64,000 nucleotides of DNA from Sarcocystis neurona (GCA_000727475.1 KL647298.1:1304007-1368006); one strand, 5' to 3'. Counted from the stretch's first letter, positions 32,400-45,560 are shown. The notes: generated by a model from the letters alone, not told the origin. Translations and numbers: made by a program.

Positions 32400-34150
32400 C
32401 TCCCTTCTCCATCTCTTTCTGTCTAGTTACATATATATATATATGTGCGTGTGTCTCGACGCATGTGTGGATGATTCGAAGTACACCTATGTGCCTGTGT
32501 GTTCGACTGCAGCCGACATACCCTAGACATGTATGATGGAAATATATGGAAATTTATTCATAAATATATGTATATATATGTACACATATATGTATGTATG
32601 TGTATGTATGTGTGCATACACATATACAGATGCATATATGCGATTGAGCCTAGGCCGAGGCACGTACGTGTGGCAGAACTGATGTATGTACAACCGAATA
32701 TGTAAGGAGACAGAAACAGCAAGGTCTTCGAAAAGGGGAACTCTACAGAGAAAGGTGAAGAAATGCAAAGAGAAGAGAACTCACACTCGAAGCCCTACCT
32801 CCGGTAACTTTCACAAACGACCTACATACTATGCATAGATCTATACGTATGTGAGTATATATGTATATATACGTAAATATATTTCCATCCAGCTGTATGC
32901 ATATATGTATATATATGTAAGTACATTAACTACTTTTTACGTGTATGTAGATATGCGGGTGAGCAAACAGGTAGGTTTAGTGGGCAAAGGGAAAAGGAGA
33001 GAGTTTGGCAGTTTTTTTTCCTCTTCCCGTCGACCAGTTGACATCGATAGGACTCCTCTTCCTCAACGTACACGCATGTCTCTTTCCCGTCTCCCACCAT
33101 GTTCGCCTGCCACAGACAAACACACGCATGCACAACACTTCTACACATACATTACACACATATATATATATATATATACGTGAGTGCATTCCTGCGCACA
33201 TATACATATATATATGTATATATATGCGTAGAACAACATGCAGGTAGACGTATACATACATGTACATATATGTACTGATTCCTATATCTATCTGTCTACC
33301 TATCTGTCTATCTAACTGTGTCTCACTATTCACACATACAGAGAAAGAGAGACACATGTGTAGATACATGGGGATAGATCCTCATACATATAATTTTATG
33401 TAGATAGATAGATACGTGTGTGCGTGTGTGTGTGCGTGTGTGTGTGCGTATATATATATATATATAACAGCAGACGTGTACGAGATCGCAATGCAGCGGC
33501 TACATACGTACTTGGTAGTTGGCCTGTGTAGGTGCATGCAGCGGCATGAACAAACGTAGAAACGACGACGACGCAGCTCCCGGCCACATCAGCAAAGAAA
33601 CTCCTGCGCGACAACTCACCTTGGCACCTGTATATTCGTCTTTATCTACCCAGGCAGGTCACACCTATGGCAAGACATAGGCATGAGTCTGGATCTATCT
33701 ATCCATCTATCTGTCTCTCGATATATATACATGTTTGTATTTGTGTATCTATTCGCGTGTATACATATATATATATGTGTATGTATGCACACAACTCCAG
33801 GTATACATATGCGCTCTTGTGTCTTTATTCACATACCTGCGTGTGCCTACCTACGCGTGTATAGCGACATATATAAATAGTCACACAAAAATTTCTACAC
33901 AGATGTTGTGTGTCTTTGTGAATCTTCCATCACATATATATCCTCCTATGCTTATAAATCCTTGTGAACCCGTTCATACATATATATACCTATGGATGTA
34001 TGTGCCTATGGGTCTGTACACTCGTATACATACATATGTATGTATATTTATATATGCTTACATGTATACGTATATGAACGTATGTGCCTATAGTTCTGTA
34101 CACATATATGTATGTGCACTTATATATGCGAATATATGTGCTATTCACTC
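32400..34150. repeat. Microsatellite-rich stretch
   Basis: (TA)n, TATGTATG and ACATACAC runs throughout, a (TG)n run at 33417-33447 and TATCTATCTG stretches. 32990-33160 is mixed, but no supported exon was found. Confidence 0.6.
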
Positions 34151-34216
34151 GTTCTCCTCCTCTCTGTGTTTCTGTGGGGAGGATCGAAGAAGGCACTTGC
34201 ATATGTATGTGGTAGG

Positions 34217-34480
34217 TGCCGCATGTGTGCCCCGAGACGAGGCCCCCGGTGTGGAAAGGTCAAGATGCGAGTCCCCCTATTTGGCCTCGTTTCCACAAAC
34301 CAGCAAAGTGCTTTCCAAAGAAAAGGACGTCCCTCCGAAAACCGCATCACGCGCAGACATTGCTGAAGAAAAAGTTCTACCCCAACTGCAGGGCGCATGC
34401 CCCGCCACGCCGTTGCGTGTCTGCACCTCTGCCACATACTCCCAGCCCGCTCTGCAGCAAAGGAAGAGGACGTCTCCTCT
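34217..34480 (+). CDS. Candidate exon
   Basis: After an AG at 34214 a frame reads RDEAPGVERSRCESPYLASF, KVLSKEKDVPPKTASRADIA and EEKVLPQLQGACPATPL. Composition is protein-like, but the donor is not clear and the other plus frames are also open across the same DNA. Confidence 0.3.
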
Positions 34481-34669
34481 TCTTCTTCTTCTTCTCTGCG
34501 TTCCTGTTTTTCTTCGTCTGCTGGGCATGTACGTGTGTGCGAGCCCGTGGTCTTTTCCCGAGGCGAAGAGACAGGCGCGTCCCCCCCGGGCGCAGAGAGA
34601 CAAACGAAGTTGCCTCATTTCTCGAGCGTTTCTCTGTTAACGGAGCCTCGCTCTCCGGCGAAATATATA

Positions 34670-36300
34670 CACGACGACGTACGCTCTGAGCATGCATTTG
34701 GCTGGTGCATGCACTCCGCAACGTATCTACAGAAGTATCTTCTCCACACTCTCCTACTATCGGTGTATGCGGATACACATGCAGACATAGACCCACACAA
34801 ATACATACGTCTACATATATAAATATATTCATGCATGCTGAATACAGAAAAACGGCGGGAGTCAACTTCAGCACGTGAGCGTTGCCACGTCATTAACTGT
34901 CTTCTTCTCTCTCCCTACAAATGCATATCTCCATGTAAAACGGCCGGTTCTGTACTCTCGTCTTCTCAAAAACACATTGGTTTGCACATATATATATATA
35001 CATACGTACATATAAATGCCTGCATACATACATACGTTTATATACGTATGTATATATATACATATATATACGTATGTACATATGTACATATACATACATG
35101 TATATACGTATGTATATATGTACATATATGGGTGCAGCAAGGCGACTCGCGTCTTCGTGTCGTGGAGTGGGTGAGTGATGACAGCAGTTTTTCTGATTGC
35201 TGAATAAATGCCAAGAAGCCGATAAAACGTTTCCACAGGAAATTCACTTCTGAATTCACTTCTGTTCTCCATCCTCTATCTCCTTGTCTCTCTGTGTCCG
35301 CATTTCTTCAGCGGTCCACACTTTCACTGCTGCAGCTGCAGCCGAGGCACTTCTTCTTGGGCTCGCTGCGCACGAATTCCTCGACTCTGCTTGCTGTTTA
35401 TCCCTTCCTCTTGGTCTCTTTGCCTTCCTTTCTCTTCTCAGTCTCTGTCTCTGTGTGTCTTTCCCCCCTACTTCGCGTGAGAGACACATACCCCGCGGCC
35501 CCCGTACACACACTCCACAGGCATGTTACCTTCTTCTTCTTCTCTTCCGTCCATCCTTCTTTTCCTCGCTGTCTCTCTTACTTTTTCTCACTCTTCTACA
35601 CATGAAAACACGAACGTCTACAGCTCTGAAGGAGAAGTCAAAGCGGATGAATGCCGCTTCAAATCGGTATACCCACACTATCTCACGGGCACGAGAAAAC
35701 AAATATAGAGAGATATATGTACACAAGTGTATCTACATCTGTACATATATACGTATACATACATATGCATATGTATATATATACATATATGCATGTAAGG
35801 TTCGGTCTTGTCTGAACAGTTACCATGCACACATCTTCATGTATACACGCAGGTTTACACACAGTTGTGTATATGTATATATATGTTAGAATTGACAGAA
35901 AAGTGCGTACACACATACATAAATGTATATATATGTATATGTACATATATATATGTATACGTATGTATGAGCTCGTGCGTGACGGCACGTGCGCGTGCTC
36001 CTTTGGACAGAGAAACATGCAGGGCTCACAGCTACTGCATGCGAGAACGCATCAATTCATCAGGTCAACGGTCTCCGACCATCACCACACATATTCCTGC
36101 CATGTCCACGGGCACATCTCTGTCCAGATCTATACTCACATATACATATATATCTTTAATTTCTACGTGTGTGCATGCCTGTGTGTACCTTGTACATATG
36201 TATATATATAAGTATATATATACATACATATGTATATAAATATATATATGAGTATATATATGTATATGTGTCTCTACTATTTGTTCGATCTTCTGCCTCT
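34670..36300. repeat. Microsatellite-rich, no firm gene
   Basis: (TA)n/(TATACA)n blocks at 34990-35130 and 35700-35970, with a pyrimidine-rich tract at 35260-35620 on plus. A minus-strand frame at 35270-35160 (reading FPVETFYRLLGIYSAIRKTA) is open and might be an exon, but has no convincing partner. Confidence 0.5.
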
Positions 36301-36439
36301 GCGTGCGGTTCCTTTTGAACCGCGGGCTCTCCCTGTGTGTCTCCATCTTTGCACTTACATTCTTCTCCTGGGTTCCCTCTCTGCTTCTCTCTTTCTCCCA
36401 CATATACATCTTTATGTATTCATACATTCGTGTATATAC

Positions 36440-36842
36440 TCGCTCACACACACATATATACATGCAGAAAGAGAGAGCGACGAAGAAACACCCAGGATTA
36501 AAGAGAAGGACAGAGGGCGAAAGGAAGAGAGAAGAAGAGAAAAAGACGAGGAAATGCTGAGCAAAAAGAGGGACACCAAGAAAAGGCAGTCAAAGAGAGG
36601 GAGACGGAGACACAGAAGGAGACGGAGGGAAGTCATCGAGGGAGACACAGCAAGAAGAGAGGAGACGGGAGACGCAGAGACATGTCCACACATGTGCTGC
36701 GCCACAGACGCGCAGCGATGTGCTCTACAGAGGGGAGCACACATAGGGGAGAAGAAGAACACATATGGAGAGAAATGGATATCATAGTGAGACAGCGAAG
36801 AGCAGAGGGGAAGAGGTGGAGAAAAATGTGCGCATGTGTTAC
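36440..36842. other. Purine-rich intronic stretch
   Basis: AGAGA/GAAGAA-rich on plus, with frames open only because of composition. No further EGF half-module was found in it. Confidence 0.5.
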
Positions 36843-36975
36843 CCCGCAAACGCAGCGGTAGCTGCCGTCCGAGTTGATACAAGTGGCGACGGGGTGGCAG
36901 GCAGCCGCGCCGCGGACTTGGCACTCGTCAACGTCAACGCAGGTCCTTCCATCTCCCTCGTATCCCTCCCTGCAC
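36843..36975 (-). CDS. EGF-like (calcium-binding type) exon of a secreted or surface protein
   Basis: The acceptor TTCTTCTTCAG and donor GGG|GTAACA bound 44 codons. The frame starts [12 protein letters not shown], the end of one EGF module, then DVDEC, a Cys/Ala segment, [15 protein letters not shown], the first five cysteines of a cbEGF module with the D-x-D-E-C calcium motif. The exon enters in phase 2 and leaves in phase 0. EGF arrays in coccidia occur in micronemal and other secreted adhesins, so that is the likely class. Neighbouring modules must lie on other exons; none could be placed in phase nearby except as noted at 37657 and 40938. Confidence 0.8.
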
Positions 36976-37149
36976 CTGAAGAAGAAGAGAAAGCGGAGAA
37001 AAAAAAGGAATCCAGATGAAAAGGATGCAACGGAGAAGGAAGACGGGAAGAAAAAAGAAAAAAGAGAAAAGCAGAGAATGTCAGAAAGAAAGGGGGAGAA
37101 AAAGAAAAGAAGGGAGAGGAAAGAGACGTGGACATGAAGAAAGACATGG

Positions 37150-37385
37150 AGAAGAACGGAGATATATCGAGAAGGAGGAGATATATATCGAGAAGAAGGG
37201 GGAGATATATATATATATATATATATTGAGAGGAAGGGGGGGATATATTTATCGAGAAGAGGGGGGAGATATATATATATATAGAAGGAAGGGGAGATAT
37301 ATATATATATATATATCGAGAAGGAAGGGGATATATATATATATATTGAGAAGAAGGGGGAGATATATTTATCTATAAGAAGGGT
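37150..37385. repeat. Minisatellite of GATATATAT(CGAGAAGAAGGGG) units
   Basis: About seven copies of a 28-40 bp unit made of a GAGATATATAT part of varying length and a CGAGAAGAAGGGG or TTGAGAAGAAGGGG part. It lies in the presumed intron between 36975 and 37657. Confidence 0.85.
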
Positions 37386-37656
37386 GACACAGGGAGGGAA
37401 AAGGAGCCGGCACACGGGAGAGGAAGAAGAAGAAAATCGATAAGAAGCAGCTGCCGTCTGTCCTCGTTTATGGGTGCTTCGCTCACTTCCCTTCTGTTCT
37501 CTCCTTTCCGAAGTGTGCCCGTGTGTCTGTCCTCTTCTGTCGCTTTTCTCACATGTTCCCCTGTTCGTGTCTTCTTCGTCGTCTGCTGCTGTTTTCTCTT
37601 CCCCTTCTCTCCGTCTCTCCTCATACGTATATACGTGTGAAAACGCATGTATTAAC

Positions 37657-37790
37657 CTGAAGAGCGCAGCTGCTGTCTCAGAGTGGGCCGCGCAGATCTG
37701 TTCCGCTTCTGTCCACCGCTCAGGTGGAGAGCGGTAGAAGAAGTTGGGAAATACTTCTCCACTTCGTCGTCGGGACCTTCTCCTTGGCGA
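37657..37790 (-). CDS. Candidate exon upstream of the EGF exon, faintly lectin-like
   Basis: The frame reads [20 protein letters not shown] and ALF and ends at CTTCAG|GTTAAT in phase 2, the phase needed by the EGF exon at 36975. W-x-E-A-x-x-x-C resembles the start of C-type lectin domains, but this is one short motif. Direct joining would leave the EGF module without its fourth Cys, so another exon probably intervenes. Confidence 0.35.
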
Positions 37791-38584
37791 GTGGGAAGAG
37801 CAGAAGAATCTCACCAAAACTTCCTGCATGCGGTTCCCTGCCACACGTCACACTTTGTGCGCCTGTGTGTGTACGCATGCAGTATTCACGCTGTCACGTC
37901 TCTCTCCGTTTTCTCTCAAAAAAAATCCCCAACAAACACTTCTCCGACTTTTCGATTTCTTCGATCTACTTCTTTCGTTCTTTCCGTATCTCTTTATATT
38001 AATACGTACGTCCACATGATTACACCCCCCTCTACATACAATGTACACATATATACATGTTTGAATATATACCTACAGGCAAATCCGTGTTTTCCTTCAC
38101 AAGTACACATACATATATGTATGTTTGAGCATTTGCACAGGGCTGTTTATGTATACCTCTACATATATGTATATGTGTACACGCACGCAAATTTATATAT
38201 TTCCACTCATATCTCTATATATACGTATCTCTATGCAGACACGTGCAAGTCCATGTATATATACGTTTTCCCATTCATATATACATACGCCTGTACACAT
38301 ATAGACGGGGATACCTATATACGTACGTACGTATATCTTCACACATGTATATATGTATAGGTGTGTACATCTATATGTACGTACTTGTTACACATGCATA
38401 TTATATATGTATATACATATATAGAAAGAGCCCGTGGAAGAGGCAGAGAAACACAAGCGGACGGGCACTACGCGCCCAGATAGGGACAGATGTGGAGAAC
38501 GTGAAAGGAAGAGGGAAGGGGAGAAGCGAAGAAGCGAAGGAGAACAAATTCGGGAAGAGAGACGAAGAGGAAATTTCTGTAGGC

Positions 38585-38970
38585 ACCTGCACAGGAAGGC
38601 CCGCGTTGCAGCAGACGTGTTTTCCACCGTCGCCTCAGCAGCTGTTGTCCCCTCGCCTCGCCGCAATTCTTCCTCGACCTGCAGCAACTCCCCCGCAGCA
38701 GCAACAGCAGATTTGCACTTCTTCTCAGCACTTCCCAGCAGCGCCCTGGGCAGGTCCTCCTGCATTCCCTTCTCTGTCCCTTCCTACGACGAAGAGAGCG
38801 GCTATGCCATGGAAGCTTCAACCCAGAAGAAGCAAAAACTTCTCTGCTGCAGCCCCAGGCGGCGGCTGTGCAGCGTCTGATGGAGAGGGGACACATATAT
38901 TCTCCTGCTGACCTGCTGCCCACCTCTGACAGGAACTTCCCCACAATTCTTTGCTGCTGTCTCTTTGAGC
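38585..38970 (+). CDS. Candidate Pro/Gln/Ser-rich exon
   Basis: After an acceptor-like TTTCTGTAG two plus frames are open: one reads PSPQQLLSPRLAAILPRPAA and PPQQQQQ, the other reads Ser/Ala-rich sequence with VPSYDEESGYAMEASTQKKQ. The third reads QRLMERGHIYSPADLLPTSD near the end. Coding is likely; frame and borders are not decided. Confidence 0.3.
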
Positions 38971-39049
38971 AGAGACGGAGAGCAGGCCGATCGTCACCTG
39001 CCTGCTGCTCCTCCTGCAGTGCTGTTTTCGGGAGTGAGAAGACCCAAAA

Positions 39050-39960
39050 TATAAGGATTTATATCCGCACACGTATACATTTGTACAAGCGTATCTGTAT
39101 ATATACAATTAGAACTATATATTTATATATATATATAAGCCTTTATATACATATATATATGCATAGATACGTATCTATATATATATATATACGGAGAGAG
39201 AGAGGAAAGAAAAAACACAGAGAGAGACATATATATATATATATATACACGTATACATATGTGTAGATACGCATTCACACATACACATATAGGTAAGCAT
39301 ATCTATATATATATGTATATATATGTATATATACATACATACACGCATTTATGTGTATATATACATGAATAGATCCACATTTACATATATACATATGGAT
39401 TCACATCTATATATATATATGGGGATACGTACATGTATGTAAGAGAGTGTGTAGATCGGTACTGATTTGTGAACGGATACATGCGTGCGGCTCCCTGCTC
39501 GTATATATTTTGAGAGAGTAATACGTACATACGCACCTTCTCAGGGCTGATATTTATATATATATAACATGCGCCAAATAACATTTATATACATATATAT
39601 ATATATATGTAACACCGTTGTCTGGCTCTCTCTTCTTCTGTGTCTCCCACAATCTAATATATATATATATATATATATGTATGCATATGTGTACACGTAT
39701 ATATGTCTATATGTAGATATATTCATAAGTGTATATGTACAGATATGTCTCTGTTATATTGATAAGTGTATATGTACAGATGTGTCTCCCTATCCCTCTT
39801 TCTTTCCATATATACGATCCGTGTGTATACCTACATCCGTAGCCTTACATACATCTGCATTTGCATTTACACACACACATACATACATATATTCACGTAT
39901 CTATGTATTTACAAGCAACCTGCGTACGTCTATATATATAGTAGACGAAGATTTGTGGAG
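39050..39960. repeat. (TA)n/(TATACA)n block
   Basis: Almost continuous TATATA and ACATAC runs. No coding support. Confidence 0.75.
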
Positions 39961-40416
39961 AAGTACGCAAGTCATCCTGCAGAGATTGTTGCATGTGTGA
40001 AGTGTTGTGTGCATGAGGAAGTCTTCATCTGGTGGGCCCAATATCGGGAGACTTCAAAAGAAGAAAACGACGTCGTCTCAATGAAAGGAAGAAAATTCTC
40101 TTTTTCTTTCTGCGGCCCCTTTCTCTGCATGCAGTCGCTGCGTCGATTCATGGGACCCTTTGGAGCCCTGCTGCATGCGCGGCTGCCGTTGCAAAGGGCA
40201 ACAAACGAGTGCGGAGGAGACCTGCATGCGGAAAGTTGTACACCCTTCCTTGCAGTCGTGGGGCTGATCAGCTGCCGGCGCACAGACCCCCCCACAAACA
40301 AAAATAGACGGAGAGGGAGAGGCAGCGAAAAAGGCAGAAAAGAAGGGCGAAGGCGAGAGACGCATGCAAAAGATTCACGCAAAGGCAAATGTGTCTCTGT
40401 CTACGTATGGGCGTAA
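39961..40416 (+). other. Open mixed-composition segment
   Basis: A plus frame reads EKYASHPAEIVACVKCCVHE and then LRRFMGPFGALLHARLPLQR after an AG at 40133. A minus frame (40388-39972) is equally open. One exon may be present; strand unresolved. Confidence 0.25.
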
Positions 40417-40920
40417 ATGTGTATGGGCATGTGTCCAAATCCGCATCTGTATCTACATCTACGCATAGCTATCTATATCTATACATACACACATGTCTAC
40501 ATATATATATATATATATTCAGTTATACCCATATATATATGTATGAATCTATCTGTTAGTACGTGTGTATATTTGTGTCCACACATAGATCTGTTTGTAC
40601 ATGTTCATAGCTATAAGTAGCTGGGTCTATTTCTGTATATCTACTATCTACACTTGTTCATGTACATATGTATCTGTACCTACGTGTACCTATATCTGTA
40701 TACATTGATACCTGTCTACGTATTTATATACAGATGTCTTTTTACTTCCACAAATAGGGGACTAGAGAATAAAACAACTATCTACATGGAGTTTCATACT
40801 CATGCATATATATATATATTATGTGTATATGTGTGTGTGATTACATATATATATGTATATATGTGCATACATATATGTACACGTGTAAGCTTGTGTTAAT
40901 ATTTGAATACGTGAGTCGGT
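40417..40920. repeat. (TA)n/(TATCTA)n microsatellites
   Basis: TATATCTATACATAC type repeats. No coding support. Confidence 0.7.
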
Positions 40921-40937
40921 TTTCGCAGAAGTAGTAC

Positions 40938-41142
40938 CTGCTCGCAGATAGCGTGGGGACTGCAGGACGCACAAATTTTACTCGGTAGTTGCTGGTGTTG
41001 GGGCTGCTGATCCTTCGCTTCGTCGTCGGTTTGCTGCCGTTTTCTGTCTCGCTGTCTTAGCTGCTGCTGTCGCTGCAGCCACCGGTGTAGCAGCTTCTCT
41101 GCAGCCCCCGGGCAGCTTCCCTTCCCATCGCACACTTTTTGC
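40938..41142 (-). CDS. Gln/Arg-rich exon ending in an EGF-like half module
   Basis: The acceptor CTGCTGCTGCAG and donor GAGCAG|GTACTA bound 68 codons. The frame reads QKVCDGKGSCPGAAEKLLHR, a Gln/Arg/Asp-rich linker, then SKICASCSPHAICEQ, which resembles the first half of an EGF module (C-x-x-C-x-x-x-A-x-C). It lies on the same strand 4 kb upstream of the EGF exon and is the best candidate for the same gene. Phase 0 out does not fit phase 2 in at 36975, so further exons are needed. Confidence 0.45.
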
Positions 41143-42210
41143 CTGCAGCAGCAGCACAGAGACACGCGCGTCCCAGCAGCAGGAGCCGCAGCAGCCGCAG
41201 CAGCACTCCAGCAACAAAAGCCTCGGCGTATGGTGGGGAAGCAAAGAAACGCGGCAGCACCGCTCAGCAGAGACAAAGAGAGCACCCGAGGGCCAACTCA
41301 AAGCGACAGAGTATTCGCGCCGCCGTCTTTCCGGTGTACGTACACGCCAGAAAGCGCACAAAAGCTGCAGCTCGGCTACCGAACAAAGATAGGCAGCAGC
41401 AGCAGCAGCTTGTGGACTTCTTCTCTCTTATACGTTGGCTCCCGCTTGTCTGCCGCAGCGTCTGCTTCCCTCTCATTAACGTAGAGAGAGCAGAAAGGGA
41501 CACGTCGCAGCAGAAGCACTTCCGAGGGAGCTGAAGCACACCTGCAAGCGCATGCAGCCACTCCCAGCTGCAGCAGCAGCAGCAGGACAGAGCGACGAGA
41601 AGAACATCGTTCAGGTGAAATGGGCTGGGTGGAAATCTCCCCCTTCGTCCCTGCTGCGTCCTTGGGCGCATGTACGTGAACACCCACCACGAAGCGCCAG
41701 CAGCAGACTTCGACGACGAGTCAAGCAACACGTTCCCCACCCTACTTCAGTCCATGGCTGTATAGAGACGCGCGTCTGTCTACATGCGTGCATGTTTATA
41801 TTGAGACGCGCAAATAGTCGAAAAAGGCCACGTAGGAACTTCTTATCTACAAATGTGTATGGATATGTGTATACTCTGTACATGAGTATATATTAGCATA
41901 TCCGTATGGAGATGCGCGTCTGTCTATACATCAAGAGAGCGAGGAAGAGGGACACGGGTAAATATTTCAGAACGTCCACGCAGGAAAAGGTTGTCTACAA
42001 GCAAATATGAGTGCATATATTCCTTCTGCATATATATTTCTGGGCAGGAAGCATTCGCGTGTAGCTCTGCGCTTCATCACTGCAAAACTGCTGGTGCGCT
42101 CGCGTATATGAACGGCTACCTGTTGACACAACAGCTAGCACGCTTGCATGCGCCGCGGCGCATCTCCCTTCCTCGGTGTATATATATATATATACAAGGA
42201 CACACGAATC
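41143..42210. other. Trinucleotide-rich open sequence, unresolved
   Basis: Minus 41740-41264 has a start followed by Cys/Leu-rich hydrophobic sequence, which might be the signal peptide exon of the EGF gene (FHLNDVLLVALSCCCCCSWE). Plus 41552-41760 reads NIVQVKWAGWKSPPSSLLRP. Neither is supported by a splice partner. Confidence 0.25.
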
Positions 42211-42342
42211 ACATATATGTATACATGTGTACGTTTGTATACATATATGTAACGGTACGTATAGATATGTGTAACGAAACATGTACATACGTGTGTACAT
42301 GCTTATACAAATATGTGATTATTTGTATACACACGTAGATGC

Positions 42343-43300
42343 ATGCGTAGAAACATACACGCCGAGGTAAACCTACGGAGCCGCTTCGTGATTTCTGAAT
42401 ATGAACGTGTACGCATGGTTGCTGGACGATTGTACCGGAAGCAGGAAGGGCGGCAGCAGGAGAGACGAGGAGAAAGGCAGACCTCTTTTCATCTGTGCTG
42501 CAGCTGGCCAGATAAAAGGAGGAGCTCAGCAGGCCTCGCAGCAGCCCTTTCGCCCTGGCTGCCCGAGGCTCCACCTACGTACGAAGCTTCACAGATAGGA
42601 CGGTCTTCCCATTCGTCTACGTTCGCACTGCGCTCTCGCTGCTGTGGAGAAAAATGGAGGGCAGGAGAGGAAACGACGACGGAAGGAGCAGCAGAAGGAA
42701 TGCAGGCGGCGGGGCTGCGTGAGCGGCAGAATAAACAGAAGGAGGTCGGGAGCAGGACGCAAGGAAGGAGAAGAAGAAGAAGAAGAGAAAGGCAAAGAAG
42801 AGAAGGGAAAACGGAAACGAGGGGCGCAGAGAGAGCAACACCGCATGCAGCAGCAGCAGCAGCAGCAGCACGAGCAGCAAGTAGCTCTCGAGAGATAGAA
42901 AACGCGAGCAGAGAGCCTCGGGAGGGGGAAAAGTAGAATAGACGAAGAAGAAGAAAAGGAAGATAAAAGAGGAAAAGAAGGAAATGAAGGAGATGAAGGG
43001 AAGAGAAAGAAGGGAAGAAGAGAAAGGACCAACAGCAAGGAGAAAGGGGGCGAATGAAAGAAAGGGAGAGGAGCAGCGAAGTGACCAGAGAAAGACAAGA
43101 AGAACAGGAGGAAGAAAAGAAGTAAAAGGAAGAGATGGAGGGGAAAAGAGAAGGAAAAGAGAAAGAAATGATAGATGGTCACCCAAGCGACTGCAGCAGG
43201 ACGCACGCGCTTGAAAAACAGGACCACCCATGTAGAGAACGTCTCCCCCGAGCCTCTGCCTGCTGGGAGTCTCAACGACTGCTCCTTCGTCTTCTTTTTC
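42343..43300. other. Purine-rich stretch with CAG run
   Basis: 42840-42880 is a (CAG)n run; 42740-43180 is AGAAGAAG/GGAAAAG-rich on plus. Open frames on both strands follow the composition. A plus frame at 42410-42640 (reading GLAAALSPWLPEAPPTYEAS) could be an exon. Confidence 0.3.
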
Positions 43301-43335
43301 TTCCCGGATGGCTGCTGCTCCTGCTACTGCTGCTG

Positions 43336-43880
43336 CTACTGCTGCTGCAACACACACCTCGTGCTATGGTCGCGCGGAGGGTCTGCGCTCCACAAAAACG
43401 TGGAAGGTTTCTCCTTCGAAGATGCTGCGGCAGCAGCAGCGGGTGGATGCGCTGGGAAATAAGACAGCTTCGTCTCTTCCTCTTCTTCTGCTGCCGGACA
43501 AGCTGCGGATGTGGAGTGCTTTGCAACAGCAGCAAAAGGAAAAGAAGAAGGGGAAGGACGTGCGACGGCAGAGAGAAAGTCGCGCGTCGCTGACGGCGAT
43601 GCTGCTGCCGCTCCTTGTTGAAATTCCGCGGCATGGGCAGGGGCAGAAAAAGCAGCAGCAGCAGTGGTAGGCAGAGACGAAGCAGCAGAGAAGGCCGCTG
43701 CGCCTATTTCTTCTCCCTCTTCTGCCGTTGATATCGCTGGTGCTGACGCAGAGGCTGCAGCAGCGTCATCGGCTGCAGCAGGAGCAGCAAACGCCGAAGC
43801 CCCGGGGGCTGTAGACGAACGAGGAAGAGGAAGCAGCAGCGCTGCATGTTGGCGAGAGGCGCTCTGCAGTATAAATCCTA
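43336..43880 (-). CDS. Ala/Ser-rich low-complexity exon
   Basis: The minus frame reads PAISTAEEGEEIGAAAFSAA, AEFQQGAAAASPSATRDFLS and EEEEETKLSYFPAHPPAAAA without interruption, to a stop at 43336. Upstream (43880-44226) the same frame is Leu/Cys/Val-rich from CAG runs and is probably intron. Disordered protein; function unknown. It may be a 5' exon of the EGF gene or a separate gene. Confidence 0.45.
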
Positions 43881-44389
43881 CCACATGCTGCATGCAAACA
43901 ACGGCAACAACACAGCAGCAGTAGACGCAGCAACACAGCAGCAGTGGAAGCAGCAACACAGCAGCCGTGGAAGCAGGCATCCTGCAGGCGCGAGACGACA
44001 GCAGCAGCAGCAGCAACGGAGCAACCGCCACACGGCAGGAGCAGCGCAGCAGCAGCGAGACAGCAGCAGTGGAAACAGCAAGACGGCAGCAGCAGCGCTG
44101 TTGTCCCACACATCTGACTTGCTGAGGCAGCGATCTGTGGAGCTTCACTACGTATGTACGGGTGCATGCAACACCGGTGCTGCAAACGTGAGAAAAGACG
44201 CAGACGTCCTTTTGCTTGCCAAACACACGTGGCAGAAGTTTTCATCTCTAACCTCGCTCCCTTTTCCATCCCACAAGTAGTTGCAAAAGCAGCACTTCAT
44301 ATGGACCCTACGGATCAACGCGGCAATACTCCTACATACGTACATGCAGGTCTTCCGTAGAAGAATATGTGTTAACGTTCTTATATTCA

Positions 44390-45560
44390 CCAATATCTAG
44401 ACACATACGTACATACACACTTTCCATACTCGTGCACATATATATATACGTGGGTGCACCCTTTACAAATACACATATATATATATATATACATATACAC
44501 CTACATACGTATATACACATATATATGTATATATATATATATGCGTAGACCTGGTATATGTATATATCTATGGAGAGAGAGAAGGGTATAGACATGTGTG
44601 TAGATACATACGTGGATATTTGAATAGATAGATTGACGCAGGTAAACGCGTGTACGAGTGTATCTGCTTAGGAAGCACTGAAGAGGTGGCAGCTCTCTGT
44701 CTACTTGTTAGATGTTGAACTGATATGGCCATATATTTATATATGCGTATGTATCTTTATCTATCTATCTACCTGCCCGTATATATCAGTCTGCCTATTT
44801 CTAATAAATCTACAGCAATTTATTTACACATCTATCTATCTATCTGTTTCTCTCTATACACACATATATATGCATGGGCGTGTCCTTCACATCCCTGGGC
44901 AGGCGGCCAGTCAATCCAGTAGAAACGCATCGGTTTGCCAAGGCTTCTGCTGTTGCTCGGTCGCCCGAGACCCCCTCCTTCTGCTGCTTGCGCTCTGCCT
45001 TCCTGCCTTTTTTCTTCGGCCTCTCCTCCCTGCCCCCTCTTCTTCTTCTGCTGCGCTCCCCCCTCCCTGATAGGGTCATACATATATATTTATATATGCG
45101 TATGAAATAATTTTATCTATCTACCTACCCCTATATAATACATCAGTCCTTTCTCTTCTCCCTTTCTCTCTGGACTTCCTCTCTATCTTCTCCTCTTTTG
45201 TGTCGCCCTGCTCCCCGTACAAGAAAACTATTGCTGACGTAGGTGTTTTCCTTTCCTGTACAGACGTATCTACAAATATACAGGGATCTGGGCAAGCGGT
45301 ATAATGAAATACATACACATATATATATATATAGATAGATAGACAGGTAGATAGATAGATAGGTAGATAGGTAGTCCATTCAAAGACACACCTTTCCTCT
45401 CTACACACAAATCAAAAACGTAGGCCAGCACTGATATAAGTACATATATATATACATATGGAAAGTGCTTCTCTTTCTCTGTCCCTAGAGATATACTTGT
45501 ATACATATATATATGTATATGTATAGGGAGAGAGACGGACAGCCATACGTGTAGATACAC
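44390..45560. repeat. (TA)n, (TATC)n microsatellites with short mixed segments
   Basis: Microsatellites at 44440-44570, 44740-44870, 45070-45120 and 45310-45380 ((GATA)n type). 44880-45060 is pyrimidine-rich. No supported exon. Confidence 0.65.

Noticed and set aside
33735..34215. Start of a 301-codon plus frame
   Set aside because: The first 150 codons are microsatellite (Tyr/Ile/Cys/Val). Only the part after 34217 is protein-like.
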